A DNA stretch of 45,580 nucleotides from Massilia brevitalea (GCF_030711405.1 NZ_JAULSI010000036.1:1-45580); one strand, 5' to 3'. Counted from the stretch's first letter, positions 22,887 through 31,832 are shown. The notes: generated from the letters alone by a model not told the origin. Numbers and translations are program-made.

Positions 22887-24258
22887 GGCAAAGACCCAGT
22901 TTGTATGCAGCGAATGCGGCAGCGTCACCAGCCGCTGGATGGGCCAGTGCCCGGACTGCAAGGCCTGGAACACGCTGGTCGAGTCGGCGGTGGAAACCGC
23001 GGGCGTGAACCGCATGTCGCAGACCGTGAACCACAAGGCGCTGGCGCAGACGGCGCCGGTGCTGTCCCTGGCCGACATCGAGGCCACCGACGTGCCGCGC
23101 TTCGGCACCGGCATCGAGGAATTCGACCGCGTGCTCGGCGGCGGCCTGGTGGCCGGCGGCGTGGTGCTGATCGGCGGCGACCCCGGCATCGGCAAGTCGA
23201 CCCTGCTGCTGCAGGCGCTGGCCAATCTCGCCGCCACGCGCAGTACCTTATATGTGAGCGGCGAGGAATCCGGCGCCCAGATCGCCCTGCGCGCGCGGCG
23301 CCTGGCGGTGGAGGCCAAGGACCTGAAGCTGCAGGCCGAGATCCAGCTCGAGAAGATCCTCGGCACCCTGGCCGACCTGAAGCCGGAAGTGGCGGTGATC
23401 GACTCGATCCAGACCCTGTATTCGGACGCGCTGACTGCCGCGCCGGGTTCGGTGTCTCAGGTGCGCGAATGCGCGGCCCAGCTGACCCGTGTGGCGAAGC
23501 AGACCGGGGTCACCATCATCCTGGTCGGCCACGTGACGAAAGAGGGCGCACTGGCCGGGCCGCGTGTGCTGGAACATATCGTCGACACGGTGCTGTACTT
23601 CGAGGGCGATACCCAGTCGAGCTTCCGCCTGGTGCGGGCAATCAAGAACCGCTTTGGCGCGGTGAACGAGCTGGGCGTGTTCGCCATGACCGAAAAGGGC
23701 CTGAAGGGCGTGTCGAATCCGTCGGCGCTGTTCCTGTCGCAGCACGACAGCCAGGTGCCGGGTTCCTGCGTGATGGTGACGCAGGAGGGCACGCGCCCGC
23801 TGCTGGTGGAAATCCAGGCCCTGGTCGACGCCAGCCACTTGCCGAATGCGCGCAGGCTCTCCGTGGGCCTGGAGCAGAACCGGCTGGCGATGCTGCTCGC
23901 GGTGCTGCACCGCCATGCCGGCATCGCGGCTTTTGATCAGGACGTGTTCATCAACGCGGTGGGCGGCGTGAAGATCGCCGAACCGGCGGCCGATTTGGCT
24001 GTGTTGTTGGCGATTAACTCGTCGATGCGCAACAAGCCGCTGCCGCGCGGGCTGGTAGTGTTCGGCGAAGTGGGCCTGGCCGGCGAAATCCGCCCGGCGC
24101 CGCGCGGCCAGGAACGCCTGAAGGAAGCGGCCAAGCTCGGCTTCTCGGTGGCGATCATTCCCAAGGCAAACGTGCCGAAGCAGAAGATCGAGGGCATGAA
24201 CATCATCGCGGTCGAACGCATCGACCAGGCTTTCAGCAAGCTGCGCGAGCTCGATTGA
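22879..24258 (+). CDS. radA: DNA repair protein RadA
   Basis: A 459-residue RecA-like protein that aids branch migration in recombinational repair. It starts with a four-cysteine zinc finger (FVCSECG...GQCPDC), then the Walker A GGDPGIGKSTLL, the RadA-specific KNRFG (IKNRFGAVNELGVF) and a C-terminal Lon-protease-like domain (PRGLVVFGEVGLAGEIRP). The ATG at 22879 lies inside the end of alr and is preceded by GGATGGGA. The upstream in-frame GTG at 22858 would add seven atypical residues. Order and length agree with the family. Confidence 0.95.
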   Translation: MAKAKTQFVCSECGSVTSRWMGQCPDCKAWNTLVESAVETAGVNRMSQTVNHKALAQTAPVLSLADIEATDVPRFGTGIEEFDRVLGGGLVAGGVVLIGGDPGIGKSTLLLQALANLAATRSTLYVSGEESGAQIALRARRLAVEAKDLKLQAEIQLEKILGTLADLKPEVAVIDSIQTLYSDALTAAPGSVSQVRECAAQLTRVAKQTGVTIILVGHVTKEGALAGPRVLEHIVDTVLYFEGDTQSSFRLVRAIKNRFGAVNELGVFAMTEKGLKGVSNPSALFLSQHDSQVPGSCVMVTQEGTRPLLVEIQALVDASHLPNARRLSVGLEQNRLAMLLAVLHRHAGIAAFDQDVFINAVGGVKIAEPAADLAVLLAINSSMRNKPLPRGLVVFGEVGLAGEIRPAPRGQERLKEAAKLGFSVAIIPKANVPKQKIEGMNIIAVERIDQAFSKLRELD

Positions 24259-24281
24259 GCGGCTGAGCGTACCCGTATTGA

Positions 24282-24310
24282 CTGACGGGTCCGCCGCTTT
24301 TACCTATAAT
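24282..24310 (+). promoter_or_regulatory. Promoter of the PilZ gene
   Basis: A consensus -10 box TATAAT (24305-24310) stands 17 bases after CTGACG (24282-24287). An overlapping TTGACT at 24278-24283 is a stronger -35 match but gives a 21-base spacer. It lies between radA and the PilZ gene, so the latter can be expressed separately. Confidence 0.6.
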
Positions 24311-24342
24311 GGGTATCGTTCCATAAGCAGGCTGGTGAATTC

Positions 24343-24660
24343 GTGACAGAGCAAAGGCAGTCTCCCCGTAAAGTATTCAAGACCCGCGCCATGCTGGCCG
24401 TCGAAGGCAGCGCCCCGGTGCTGGGCCGTACCACCGACATCAGCGCCCAGGGCGTCAGCATCAACCTGCCGAACCCGGTGCCGGCCGGGCAGATGGCGCA
24501 ATTGCGCTTCGACTTGCTGGTCGAGGGCAACATCGTTTCCATCAACACCCGCGTCAAGGTCACGCACTGCATCCTCAGCCATGGCGAGTTCAAGGCCGGG
24601 TTCCAGTTCCAGAGCCTGGAACTGGGCGCGATGACGGCGCTGGCGCGCTTCCTGCGTTAA
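24343..24660 (+). CDS. PilZ domain protein (c-di-GMP receptor type)
   Basis: A 105-residue single-domain PilZ protein. The two ligand motifs are present: RxxxR as RQSPR (5-9) and DxSxxG as DISAQG (32-37), so it should be able to bind cyclic-di-GMP. The rest follows the PilZ beta barrel (VEGNIVSINTRVKVTHC, FKAGFQFQSLE). The start codon is GTG at 24343. The gene has its own promoter and terminator. Single-domain PilZ proteins act as adaptors for motility, pili or polysaccharide export; the target cannot be told from here. The GGDEF/EAL protein at 4.9-8.1 kb is the only other c-di-GMP gene in the window. Confidence 0.9.
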   Translation: MTEQRQSPRKVFKTRAMLAVEGSAPVLGRTTDISAQGVSINLPNPVPAGQMAQLRFDLLVEGNIVSINTRVKVTHCILSHGEFKAGFQFQSLELGAMTALARFLR

Positions 24661-24683
24661 TACGTATAGGGTTTGTAAAAACG

Positions 24684-24718
24684 AAGCGGCGAGTGCCCTG
24701 GGGCCTCGCCGCTTTTTT
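24684..24718 (+). terminator. Intrinsic terminator of the PilZ gene
   Basis: Stem AAGCGGCGAG with CTCGCCGCTT, 11-base loop, followed by a run of six T, starting 24 bases after the PilZ stop. The A-run on the other side may also let it serve the convergent small gene on the minus strand. Confidence 0.85.
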
Positions 24719-24752
24719 ACGTCTTGACGTCTGGCCCATGATGGGCCGTGCA

Positions 24753-24923
24753 CTATTCGTGATAGTGGTCGCGCAGGGCTTCCGAACTGCCGCCGATCTC
24801 TTGGTAGATTTCGTAGGCAATCAGGCCAACCATGCCGCTGAGGATTGCAAACACAAACATGTTAAACATACGGCCTAAACGCTCTTCAGCATTCCCTCCA
24901 ACGTGTTGATACGCTTTGAGCAT
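24753..24923 (-). CDS. Small single-pass membrane protein, hypothetical
   Basis: A 56-residue protein with one membrane helix at about 20-40 (MFNMFVFAILSGMVGLIAYEIY), a basic N-terminal part (ERLGR) and an acidic, histidine-containing tail (SEALRDHYHE). The start at the ATG at 24923 is chosen because upstream residues in the same frame are low-quality shadow sequence. No clear ribosome site is visible. I do not recognise the family. Support is the membrane-helix pattern and the shared terminator with the PilZ gene, so the call is moderate. Confidence 0.5.
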   Translation of the reverse strand: MLKAYQHVGGNAEERLGRMFNMFVFAILSGMVGLIAYEIYQEIGGSSEALRDHYHE

Positions 24924-25118
24924 AGCAGGCGCCGGTGTATTTACAAGAGCGCCGCCGGGCGATTTTTTGCACCCGTGCCCGCTTGACAATTTGCCCGCCG
25001 AGGCTGCCCGCCAGCCACATCCAACCCAGGTGTCATCAATTGTGTGACGGCCATTCCGGTAAGACGGCACTATGGCGCGGGATTCGCTTGACGGGGCGTG
25101 GACGCGGCCGGCCGGATG

Positions 25119-25136
25119 CTGTCATACGGCTGACAC
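25119..25136 (+). promoter_or_regulatory. Pho box (distal) upstream of pstS
   Basis: CTGTCAT-ACGG-CTGACAC matches the PhoB box pattern of two 7-base half-sites separated by 4 bases. It is 169 bases before the pstS ATG. Further TGACAT/TGTCAT half-sites lie between it and the proximal box, at 25141-25160 and 25173-25192. Confidence 0.65.
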
Positions 25137-25204
25137 CTGCATGACATACATGTATGACATGCCCAGAACCCGATGTCATCGATTCGATGACAGGGTGTTT
25201 TGCG

Positions 25205-25238
25205 ATGTCATTAAGTTGTCATATTCAATCAGTAGACT
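25205..25238 (+). promoter_or_regulatory. Pho box (proximal) with -10 element of the pst promoter
   Basis: ATGTCAT-TAAG-TTGTCAT (25205-25222) is a second PhoB box. TAGACT (25233-25238) follows after 10 bases, the spacing at which a Pho box replaces the -35 element. Transcription would begin near 25245, giving a leader of about 60 bases. Confidence 0.75.
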
Positions 25239-25304
25239 GCGCTGCAACGAAGCCGGGACCGTCCGGAAATGCAGTGTCGCACTACACCTCGAAAGGATAT
25301 CGAT

Positions 25305-26342
25305 ATGCGTATGAAGCACCTGTTCCTCACCGTCGCGCTTGCCGCCGCCACCCTGGCGACGACTGCCCAGGCAGCGAACATCACCGGCGCCGGCGCAACC
25401 TTCCCGTATCCGATCTACGCGAAATGGGCGGAAATGTACAAGGCCAGCACCGGCACCGGCCTGAACTACCAGTCGGTGGGTTCGGGCGCCGGCATCAAGC
25501 AGATCAAGGCGAAAACCGTCGACTTCGGCGCCTCGGACATGCCGCTGCCGGCCAAGGATCTGAACGACGCCGGCCTGTTCCAGTTCCCGGCCGTGATGGG
25601 CGGCGTGGTCCCGATCGTGAACATTCCCGGCGTGGGCCCGGGCCAGGTCAAGCTCACCGGCGCCGTGCTGGCCGATATCTTCATGGGCAAGATCACCAAG
25701 TGGAACGCGCAGCCGATCGCCGCCCTGAACCCTGGCGTCAAGCTGCCGGCCGACGACATCACCGTCGTGCACCGCGCCGACAGCTCGGGGACCTCCTTCC
25801 TGTTCACCGACTACCTGTCGAAAACCAATCCGGACTGGAAGCTGAAGATCGGCGCCGGCACCTCGGTCAAGTGGGCCGTGGGCGTGGGCGGCAAGGGCAA
25901 CGAAGGCGTGGCCGCGAATGTCCAGCGCATCAAGGGCTCGATCGGCTACGTCGAGTGGGCCTACGCCAAGAAGAACAAGATGTCGCACACCCAGCTGCAG
26001 AACCGCGAAGGCGCCTTCCTGCAGCCGGACGACGACGCCTTCAAGGCGGCCGCCTCCAGCGCCGACTGGGCCAAGGCCCCGGGCTTCGCCGTGGTGCTGA
26101 CCGACCAGCCGGGCAAGGCCAGCTGGCCAATCACCGGCGCCTCGTACATCCTGGTGCACAAGTCGCAGGCCGATGCGGTCAAGGGTAAAGAGGTCCTGAA
26201 GTTCTTCGACTGGGCCTATAAAAACGGCAGCGCCGCCGCCGCCGACCTGGACTACGTGCCGATGCCGGCCGCCGTCACCAAGCTGGTGCAGGACGCATGG
26301 AAAGCCAACCTGAAGGATGCTTCGGGCAAGGCGGTCTGGTAA
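25305..26342 (+). CDS. pstS: Phosphate ABC transporter substrate-binding protein PstS
   Basis: A 345-residue periplasmic phosphate-binding protein. The signal peptide spans about 1-23 (ending AQA). Then GAGATFPYPIYAKWAEMY, GSGAGIKQI and the loop RADSSGTSFLFTDYLSK show the phosphate ligands of the PstS family. It delivers phosphate to PstCAB. The ATG at 25305 has AAAGGA upstream; an earlier in-frame ATG at 25269 would spoil the signal peptide. It is the first gene of pstSCAB-phoU-phoBR and stands behind two Pho boxes, so it should be strongly induced in phosphate starvation. Confidence 0.96.
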   Translation: MRMKHLFLTVALAAATLATTAQAANITGAGATFPYPIYAKWAEMYKASTGTGLNYQSVGSGAGIKQIKAKTVDFGASDMPLPAKDLNDAGLFQFPAVMGGVVPIVNIPGVGPGQVKLTGAVLADIFMGKITKWNAQPIAALNPGVKLPADDITVVHRADSSGTSFLFTDYLSKTNPDWKLKIGAGTSVKWAVGVGGKGNEGVAANVQRIKGSIGYVEWAYAKKNKMSHTQLQNREGAFLQPDDDAFKAAASSADWAKAPGFAVVLTDQPGKASWPITGASYILVHKSQADAVKGKEVLKFFDWAYKNGSAAAADLDYVPMPAAVTKLVQDAWKANLKDASGKAVW

Positions 26343-26353
26343 GCGCTTCCTTC

Positions 26354-26383
26354 CGCCGCCGGCACCCGATCACGCCGGCGGCG
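26354..26383 (+). promoter_or_regulatory. Stem-loop between pstS and pstC
   Basis: A perfect 9-bp GC stem (CGCCGCCGG with CCGGCGGCG) and 12-base loop begins 11 bases after the pstS stop. There is no T-run, so it more likely protects the pstS message or weakens read-through than ends transcription fully. That would give more PstS than permease. Confidence 0.5.
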
Positions 26384-26424
26384 CCTCGCACGACCTGAAA
26401 GCAGCACACTCAATAAAAATACAC

Positions 26425-27441
26425 ATGAGCGCACACCCATCCGTCGCCCTCGACAAGGCAGCCAGCGCGGCCCACGCCGACAAGCAGCACGCCGCCCTCA
26501 GCAAGACCATGCGCAACCAGCGCATCCAGGACTTCATCTTCCACAAGGTAACCCTGCTGTTCGCGGCCAGTGTGCTCATCGCACTGGTCGGCATCATCAT
26601 TTCGCTGGCGATCGGCGCCGCGCCCGCATTCGCGGAGTTCGGCCCGGCCTTCATCAGCACCGTCGAGTGGGACCCGGTCGAGGACAAGTTCGGCGCCCTG
26701 ATCGCGATCTGGGGCACGCTGGCCACCTCGCTGATCGCGCTGGCCGTGGCCTTCCCGATCAGCTTCGGCATCGCGCTCTTCCTCACCGAGATCTGCCCGG
26801 TCTGGCTGCGCCGCCCGATGGGCACAGCGGTCGAGCTGCTGGCGGGCGTCCCGTCCATCATCTACGGCATGTGGGGCCTGTTCGTGTTCGCGCCGCTGTT
26901 TGCCGACCACGTGCAGCCGCTGCTGAAATCCACGCTCGGCCAGCTGCCGGTGATCGGCCAGCTGTTCCAGGGCCCGACCATGGGCATCGGCATCCTGACC
27001 GCCGGCCTGATCCTGGCCGTGATGATCATCCCCTTCATCTCCTCGGTGATGCGCGACGTGTTCGAGATCGTGCCGACCGTGCTGAAGGAATCGGCGTACG
27101 GCCTCGGTTGCACCAAGTGGGAAGTGGTGCGCAAGGTGGTGCTGCCTTATACCCGCAACGGCGTGGTCGGCGGCGTGATGCTGGGCCTGGGCCGCGCCCT
27201 CGGCGAAACCATGGCGGTCACCTTCGTCATCGGTAACGCGCATGAACTGAGCTGGTCGCTGTTCTCGGCCGGTAACTCGATTTCCTCGACCCTGGCGAAC
27301 GAATTCGCCGAGGCGGCCTCGCCGCTGCACGTGTCCTCGCTGTTCGCGCTGGCACTGATCCTGTTCGCCATCACCTTCGTCGTGCTGTCGGCTGCAAAAC
27401 TGATGTTGGCGGGGATGTCCCGCAAGGAAGGCACGAAATGA
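26425..27441 (+). CDS. pstC: Phosphate ABC transporter permease PstC
   Basis: A 338-residue inner-membrane permease half with about six helices. The segment LKESAYGLGCTKWEVVRKVVLPY is the EAA-type loop that docks on PstB, and GRALGETMAVTFVIGN is typical of PstC. The N-terminus is longer than in E. coli, with about 30 extra polar residues rich in A, H and K. The ATG at 26425 is chosen; in-frame upstream codons belong to the intergenic hairpin region. It overlaps pstA by 4 bases. Confidence 0.95.
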   Translation: MSAHPSVALDKAASAAHADKQHAALSKTMRNQRIQDFIFHKVTLLFAASVLIALVGIIISLAIGAAPAFAEFGPAFISTVEWDPVEDKFGALIAIWGTLATSLIALAVAFPISFGIALFLTEICPVWLRRPMGTAVELLAGVPSIIYGMWGLFVFAPLFADHVQPLLKSTLGQLPVIGQLFQGPTMGIGILTAGLILAVMIIPFISSVMRDVFEIVPTVLKESAYGLGCTKWEVVRKVVLPYTRNGVVGGVMLGLGRALGETMAVTFVIGNAHELSWSLFSAGNSISSTLANEFAEAASPLHVSSLFALALILFAITFVVLSAAKLMLAGMSRKEGTK

Positions 27442-28292
27442 ACACCACGAATCCTGTCTACCGCAAGCGCCTGCTGGCGCACCGCATCGGCATCGTGCTG
27501 TCGGTCGGCGCGATGGCGATCGGCCTGGCGATGCTGGCCTGGATCCTCTGGACCCTGCTGGCCAACGGCTTCGGCGCCCTGTCGCTGAACATGTTCACCG
27601 GCGACACCCCGGCGCCGGGCAGCGAAGGCGGCGGCTTGCGCAATGCGATCTTCGGCAGCCTGATGATGGTCGGTTTGTCGACCCTGGTGTCGACGCCGAT
27701 CGGCATCCTGGCCGGCATCTACCTGGCCGAATACGGCGAAACCAACCGCTTCGGCCAGATCACGCGTTTTGTGACCGACATCATGCTGTCGGCCCCGTCG
27801 ATCGTGATCGGCCTGTTCGTCTACGCCTTGTATGTGGCGAACGTGAAGCACTTCTCGGGTTACGCCGGCACCATCGCGCTGTCGCTGATCGCGATCCCGG
27901 TCGTGGTCCGTACCACCGACAACATGCTGCGCCTGGTTCCGAACAGCCTGCTCGAGGCCGCCTTCGCCCTCGGCGCGCCGCGCTGGAAGGTGGCGATGCT
28001 GGTGCGCCTGCGCGCCGTGAAGGCCGGCGTCATCACCGGCGTGCTGCTGGCCCTGGCCCGCATCTCGGGCGAGACCGCACCGCTGCTGTTCACCGCCCTG
28101 AACAACCAGTTCTTCAGCAGCGACATGAATGCACCGATGGCGAATCTGCCAGTGGTGATCTACCAGTTTGCGATGAGCCCTTACGATGACTGGCGTTCGC
28201 TGGCCTGGGGCGGCGCGCTGCTGGTGACCTTCACCGTGCTGTTCCTGAACATTTTGTCGCGCACCGTCTTCACCCAGAAGACGCCACGTTAA
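27438..28292 (+). CDS. pstA: Phosphate ABC transporter permease PstA
   Basis: A 284-residue permease half with six predicted helices. GIYLAEYGETNRFGQITRFVTD and LLEAAFALGAPRWKVAMLVRL (the EAA loop) identify PstA, as does ARISGETAPLLFTALNNQFF. It pairs with PstC to form the phosphate channel. The start overlaps the pstC stop (ATGA), so translation is coupled. The length is normal. Confidence 0.95.
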   Translation: MNTTNPVYRKRLLAHRIGIVLSVGAMAIGLAMLAWILWTLLANGFGALSLNMFTGDTPAPGSEGGGLRNAIFGSLMMVGLSTLVSTPIGILAGIYLAEYGETNRFGQITRFVTDIMLSAPSIVIGLFVYALYVANVKHFSGYAGTIALSLIAIPVVVRTTDNMLRLVPNSLLEAAFALGAPRWKVAMLVRLRAVKAGVITGVLLALARISGETAPLLFTALNNQFFSSDMNAPMANLPVVIYQFAMSPYDDWRSLAWGGALLVTFTVLFLNILSRTVFTQKTPR

Positions 28293-28308
28293 TCTATCCT
28301 GACGACCC

Positions 28309-29106
28309 ATGACACTAGCTATGGCAACCCCGACCGCGGCCCCGAGCGCCAAGACCAAGACCATCGAGATCGCTGGCCTGAATTTCTTCTACGGTAAAAC
28401 GCAGAGCCTGAAAAACGTTTCGCTCGACATCCACGACAAGCAGGTCACCGCTTTCATCGGCCCTTCGGGCTGCGGCAAGTCGACCCTGCTGCGTACCCTG
28501 AACCGCATGTACGATCTGTATCCCGGCCAGCGCGCCGAGGGACAGATCAACTACCGCGGCCGCAACATCCTCGAGCCGGGCGTCGACGTGAACGCGCTGC
28601 GCGCGAAAATCGGCATGGTGTTCCAGAAGCCGACGCCGTTCCCGATGTCGATCTACGACAATATCGCCTTTGGCGTGCGCTTGTATGAAAACCTGTCGAA
28701 GGGCGAGATGGACGAGCGCGTCGAGTGGGCTCTGAAAAAGGCGGCGCTGTGGGAAGAAGCCAAGGACAAGCTGAACAAGAGCGGCCTGTCGCTGTCGGGC
28801 GGCCAGCAGCAGCGCCTGTGCATCGCACGCGGCGTGGCGGTGAAGCCGGACGTGCTGCTACTGGACGAGCCGACGTCGGCGCTGGACCCGATCTCGACCG
28901 CGAAGATCGAAGAACTGATCAGCGAGCTGAAACAGGACTACACGATCACCATCGTGACCCACAACATGCAGCAGGCGGCGCGCTGCTCGGACTACACGGC
29001 CTACATGTACCTGGGCGAACTGGTGGAATTCGGCGAGACCGACCAGCTGTTCATGAACCCAAGCCGTAAAGAGACCCAGGACTACATCACGGGTCGCTTC
29101 GGTTAA
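28309..29106 (+). CDS. pstB: Phosphate ABC transporter ATP-binding protein PstB
   Basis: A 265-residue ABC ATPase. Walker A GPSGCGKSTLLR, the signature LSGGQQQRLCIARG, Walker B VLLLDEPTSALDP and the switch histidine in IVTHNMQQA are all intact. NRMYDLYPGQRAEG is typical of PstB. It powers phosphate import through PstCA and, with PhoU, takes part in signalling to PhoR. ATGs at 28309 and 28321 are both possible starts; neither has a strong ribosome site, and the conserved part starts later, so the choice does not matter for function. Confidence 0.96.
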   Translation: MTLAMATPTAAPSAKTKTIEIAGLNFFYGKTQSLKNVSLDIHDKQVTAFIGPSGCGKSTLLRTLNRMYDLYPGQRAEGQINYRGRNILEPGVDVNALRAKIGMVFQKPTPFPMSIYDNIAFGVRLYENLSKGEMDERVEWALKKAALWEEAKDKLNKSGLSLSGGQQQRLCIARGVAVKPDVLLLDEPTSALDPISTAKIEELISELKQDYTITIVTHNMQQAARCSDYTAYMYLGELVEFGETDQLFMNPSRKETQDYITGRFG

Positions 29107-29133
29107 TTATTAGAACAAGACTAGGAGAAGCGA

Positions 29134-29826
29134 ATGATCGGCGAACACTCATCCAAGCAGTACGACCAGGAACTCGAGGGCATCCGCTCCAAGGTGCTCC
29201 TCATGGGCGGCATGGTGGAAACCCAGTTCGAGGAAGCGCTGAACTGCTTCCGCGTCGACGACGCCGCCAAGGCCGACAAGGTGATGGCCGACGACCACGC
29301 CGTCAACCAGCTCGAAGTGCAGCTTGACGACGCCTGCAGCCACCTGATCGTGAAGCGCCAGCCGACTGCAAACGACCTGCGCACCGTGATGGCCACCATC
29401 AAGGTCATCACCGACCTGGAACGCATCGGCGACGAGTCGAGCAAGATCGCGCGCACTGCGAAAAGCCTGCACGGCCGTGGCACCACCGGTTTCGCCCACT
29501 ACGACATGATCCGCACCATCGGCAAGGCGACGTCGGACCTGCTGCACGACGCCCTCGACGCCTTTGCGCGCCTGGACGGCAAGCAGGCCTTGCAGATCAT
29601 CGCGGCCGACGAAATCGTCGACCACGAGTTCCGCACCATCCTGCGCAACCTGATCACCTTCATGATGGAAGACCCGCGCACGATCTCGTCGGCGCTGGAC
29701 ACGCTGTGGGTAGCCAAGGCCATCGAACGCATCGGCGACCACGCCAAGAACATCGCCGAATACGTGATCTACGTGGTCGAAGGGCGCGACATCCGCCACA
29801 GCAAGCCGGTCGTGCAAGAGGGCTGA
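29134..29826 (+). CDS. phoU: Phosphate signalling complex protein PhoU
   Basis: A 230-residue helical protein made of two similar three-helix halves, each with a metal-binding motif: VITDLERIGDESSKIA in the first and KAIERIGDHAKNIAEYV in the second. It links the Pst transporter to PhoR and keeps the Pho regulon off when phosphate is plentiful. A good ribosome site, AGGAG, precedes the ATG at 29134. It is followed after 6 bases by phoB. The length fits the family. Confidence 0.96.
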   Translation: MIGEHSSKQYDQELEGIRSKVLLMGGMVETQFEEALNCFRVDDAAKADKVMADDHAVNQLEVQLDDACSHLIVKRQPTANDLRTVMATIKVITDLERIGDESSKIARTAKSLHGRGTTGFAHYDMIRTIGKATSDLLHDALDAFARLDGKQALQIIAADEIVDHEFRTILRNLITFMMEDPRTISSALDTLWVAKAIERIGDHAKNIAEYVIYVVEGRDIRHSKPVVQEG

Positions 29827-29832
29827 TACGCA

Positions 29833-30516
29833 ATGCAGAACACGAGTGTACTGGTGGTGGAAGACGAGCCGGCGATTGTGGAACTGGTAAGCTATTCGCT
29901 GCGCGAAGCCGGCTGGACCATCCGCTCGGTCGGCACCACGGCCGCGGCCTGGGACAGCATCGCCCACGGCAAGCCGGACCTGCTGCTGCTCGACTGGATG
30001 CTGCCCGACCAGAGCGGCCTGCGCCTGCTGGCGCGGCTGCGCGCGGATCGCGACTTCCAGGACATCCCGGTCATCATGCTGACCGCGAAGAGCATGGAAG
30101 AAGACAAGCTGGCCGGCCTGAATACGGGCGCCGACGATTACGTCACCAAGCCGTTCTCGCCGCGCGAACTGCTGGCCCGTTCGCGCGCGCTGCTGCGCCG
30201 CAAAAGCCCGCACCTGGCCGAGGCGCCGCTGCGCGCCGGCGCCGTGGTGCTCGATCCGGCCAGCTGTACGGTGGCCATCGAGGGCAGCCAGATCGACATC
30301 GGCAACGCCGAATACAAGCTGCTGAAGTTCTTGCTGGCACACCGCGAGCGCGTGTTTTCGCGCGCCCAGCTGCTCGACAAGGTATGGGGCGACCACGCCG
30401 TGATCGAGGAGCGCACGGTCGACGTGCACGTGCTCCGTTTGCGCAAGGCGCTGAAGGGCGCCGAAGGGCTGATCCGCACGGTACGCAGCGTCGGGTATAT
30501 GCTGTCGGAAAAATAA
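29833..30516 (+). CDS. phoB: Phosphate regulon response regulator PhoB
   Basis: A 227-residue OmpR-type regulator. The receiver domain (1-120) has the acidic pair E10/D11, the phosphorylated D54 in LLLDWMLPD, a T in MLTAK and a K in YVTKPF. The DNA-binding winged helix (about 130-225) ends EERTVDVHVLRLRKAL and TVRSVGYML. It should bind the Pho boxes before pstS. It stands between phoU and phoR, 18 bases before the latter. Confidence 0.95.
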   Translation: MQNTSVLVVEDEPAIVELVSYSLREAGWTIRSVGTTAAAWDSIAHGKPDLLLLDWMLPDQSGLRLLARLRADRDFQDIPVIMLTAKSMEEDKLAGLNTGADDYVTKPFSPRELLARSRALLRRKSPHLAEAPLRAGAVVLDPASCTVAIEGSQIDIGNAEYKLLKFLLAHRERVFSRAQLLDKVWGDHAVIEERTVDVHVLRLRKALKGAEGLIRTVRSVGYMLSEK

Positions 30517-30534
30517 CGCTTCCCTGAAGGCCAG

Positions 30535-31827
30535 ATGAATCCCACATTGCTGTTCTGGGTGCCGGCGCTGTTGCGCCTGGCGTCCCTCTTCGTTGCCGCC
30601 GGCGTGATCTGGTGGATGGGCGGCCTGGTGGCAGGCTTGGTTGCCGCGCTGCTGGGCATGATCGTGGTGCTGGTGTCGCAGCTGCGCTACCTGCAGCAAC
30701 TGGGCAACTGGCTGGACGACCCGCAATCCGGCAAGCTGCCCGACGGCTGGGGCGCCTGGACCGACGTCTTTGCGCGCCTGTACCGCCTGCGCCGCGAGGA
30801 CGAGCGCCACCAGTCCGAACTGGTGGAATGGCTGGCGCGCTTCCGCCAGGCCATGAGTTTGCTGCCGGAAGGCGTGGCGATCATGGACGACGTGCTGTTC
30901 CTCGAATGGTGCAACCCGGCCGCCGAACGCCATCTGGGCCTGACGCTGGAGCGCGACAAGGGCCTGCGCGTGACCAACCTGGTGCGCCACCCGGACTTCA
31001 TCGACTACATCATCCTGGGACGCTACGAGCAGCCGCTGACGCTGTCGTTCCGGGGCCGCAAGATCGAGTGCCGCATCATCCCGTTCGAGAACCGGCGCCA
31101 GATCCTGGTCACCCACGATGCCACCGACACCGAACGGATCGAGGCGATGCGGCGCGATTTCATCGCGAATGCCTCGCATGAACTGCGCACGCCGCTGACG
31201 GTGATCGTCGGCTTCCTGGAAATCGCGATGTCCGATCCGTGCATGGATGCGGCCACGCGCTCGGCGCACCTGAAACTGATGACCGAGCAGGGCGGACGCA
31301 TGCAGCGCCTGATCGAGGACATGCTGACCCTGTCGCGCCTGGAGTCGGACGAATTCCCGCTGCGGCGCGAACGGGTCGATATCGCGGCGCTGGTCGATTC
31401 GGTGGCGGCCGAGGCACGCGCCTTGTCGGGCGGGCGGCACGAGATCACGGTGGCGGTCGATGGGCCCGACGTGATGGGCAACATGGAAGAGCTGCGCAGC
31501 GCGTTTGCCAACCTGGCGTCGAACGCGGTGCGCTATTCGCCCGAAGGCGGTTGCATCGCGCTGTCGTGGCAGCGCGGCGAGGATGACCTGCAGTTCTCGG
31601 TGAAGGATTGCGGGATCGGGATCGATCCGCAGCATATCTCCAGGCTCACCGAGCGTTTCTACCGGGTCGACAAGAGCCGCTCGCGCGAGACGCAGGGGAC
31701 CGGGCTGGGGCTGGCGATCGTCAAGCACGTGCTGCTGCGGCATGGCGGGCGCGTGAAGATTTGTTCGAAGCCGGGGGAGGGGAGTACGTTTACCGCCTCC
31801 CTGCCCAACACCTCGCTGCCGGGTTAG
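30535..31827 (+). CDS. phoR: Phosphate regulon sensor histidine kinase PhoR
   Basis: A 430-residue membrane kinase. Two helices lie at about 5-25 and 28-49 with almost no periplasmic loop, as in PhoR of proteobacteria, which senses through Pst and PhoU. A charged linker and a PAS-like domain (about 95-200) follow. The phosphoacceptor is H215 in FIANASHELRTPL. The ATPase domain has the N box NLASNAVRYSPEG, then DCGIGID and GTGLGLAIVKHVL. It pairs with PhoB, encoded just upstream. Confidence 0.95.
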   Translation: MNPTLLFWVPALLRLASLFVAAGVIWWMGGLVAGLVAALLGMIVVLVSQLRYLQQLGNWLDDPQSGKLPDGWGAWTDVFARLYRLRREDERHQSELVEWLARFRQAMSLLPEGVAIMDDVLFLEWCNPAAERHLGLTLERDKGLRVTNLVRHPDFIDYIILGRYEQPLTLSFRGRKIECRIIPFENRRQILVTHDATDTERIEAMRRDFIANASHELRTPLTVIVGFLEIAMSDPCMDAATRSAHLKLMTEQGGRMQRLIEDMLTLSRLESDEFPLRRERVDIAALVDSVAAEARALSGGRHEITVAVDGPDVMGNMEELRSAFANLASNAVRYSPEGGCIALSWQRGEDDLQFSVKDCGIGIDPQHISRLTERFYRVDKSRSRETQGTGLGLAIVKHVLLRHGGRVKICSKPGEGSTFTASLPNTSLPG

Positions 31828-31832
31828 GTTTT

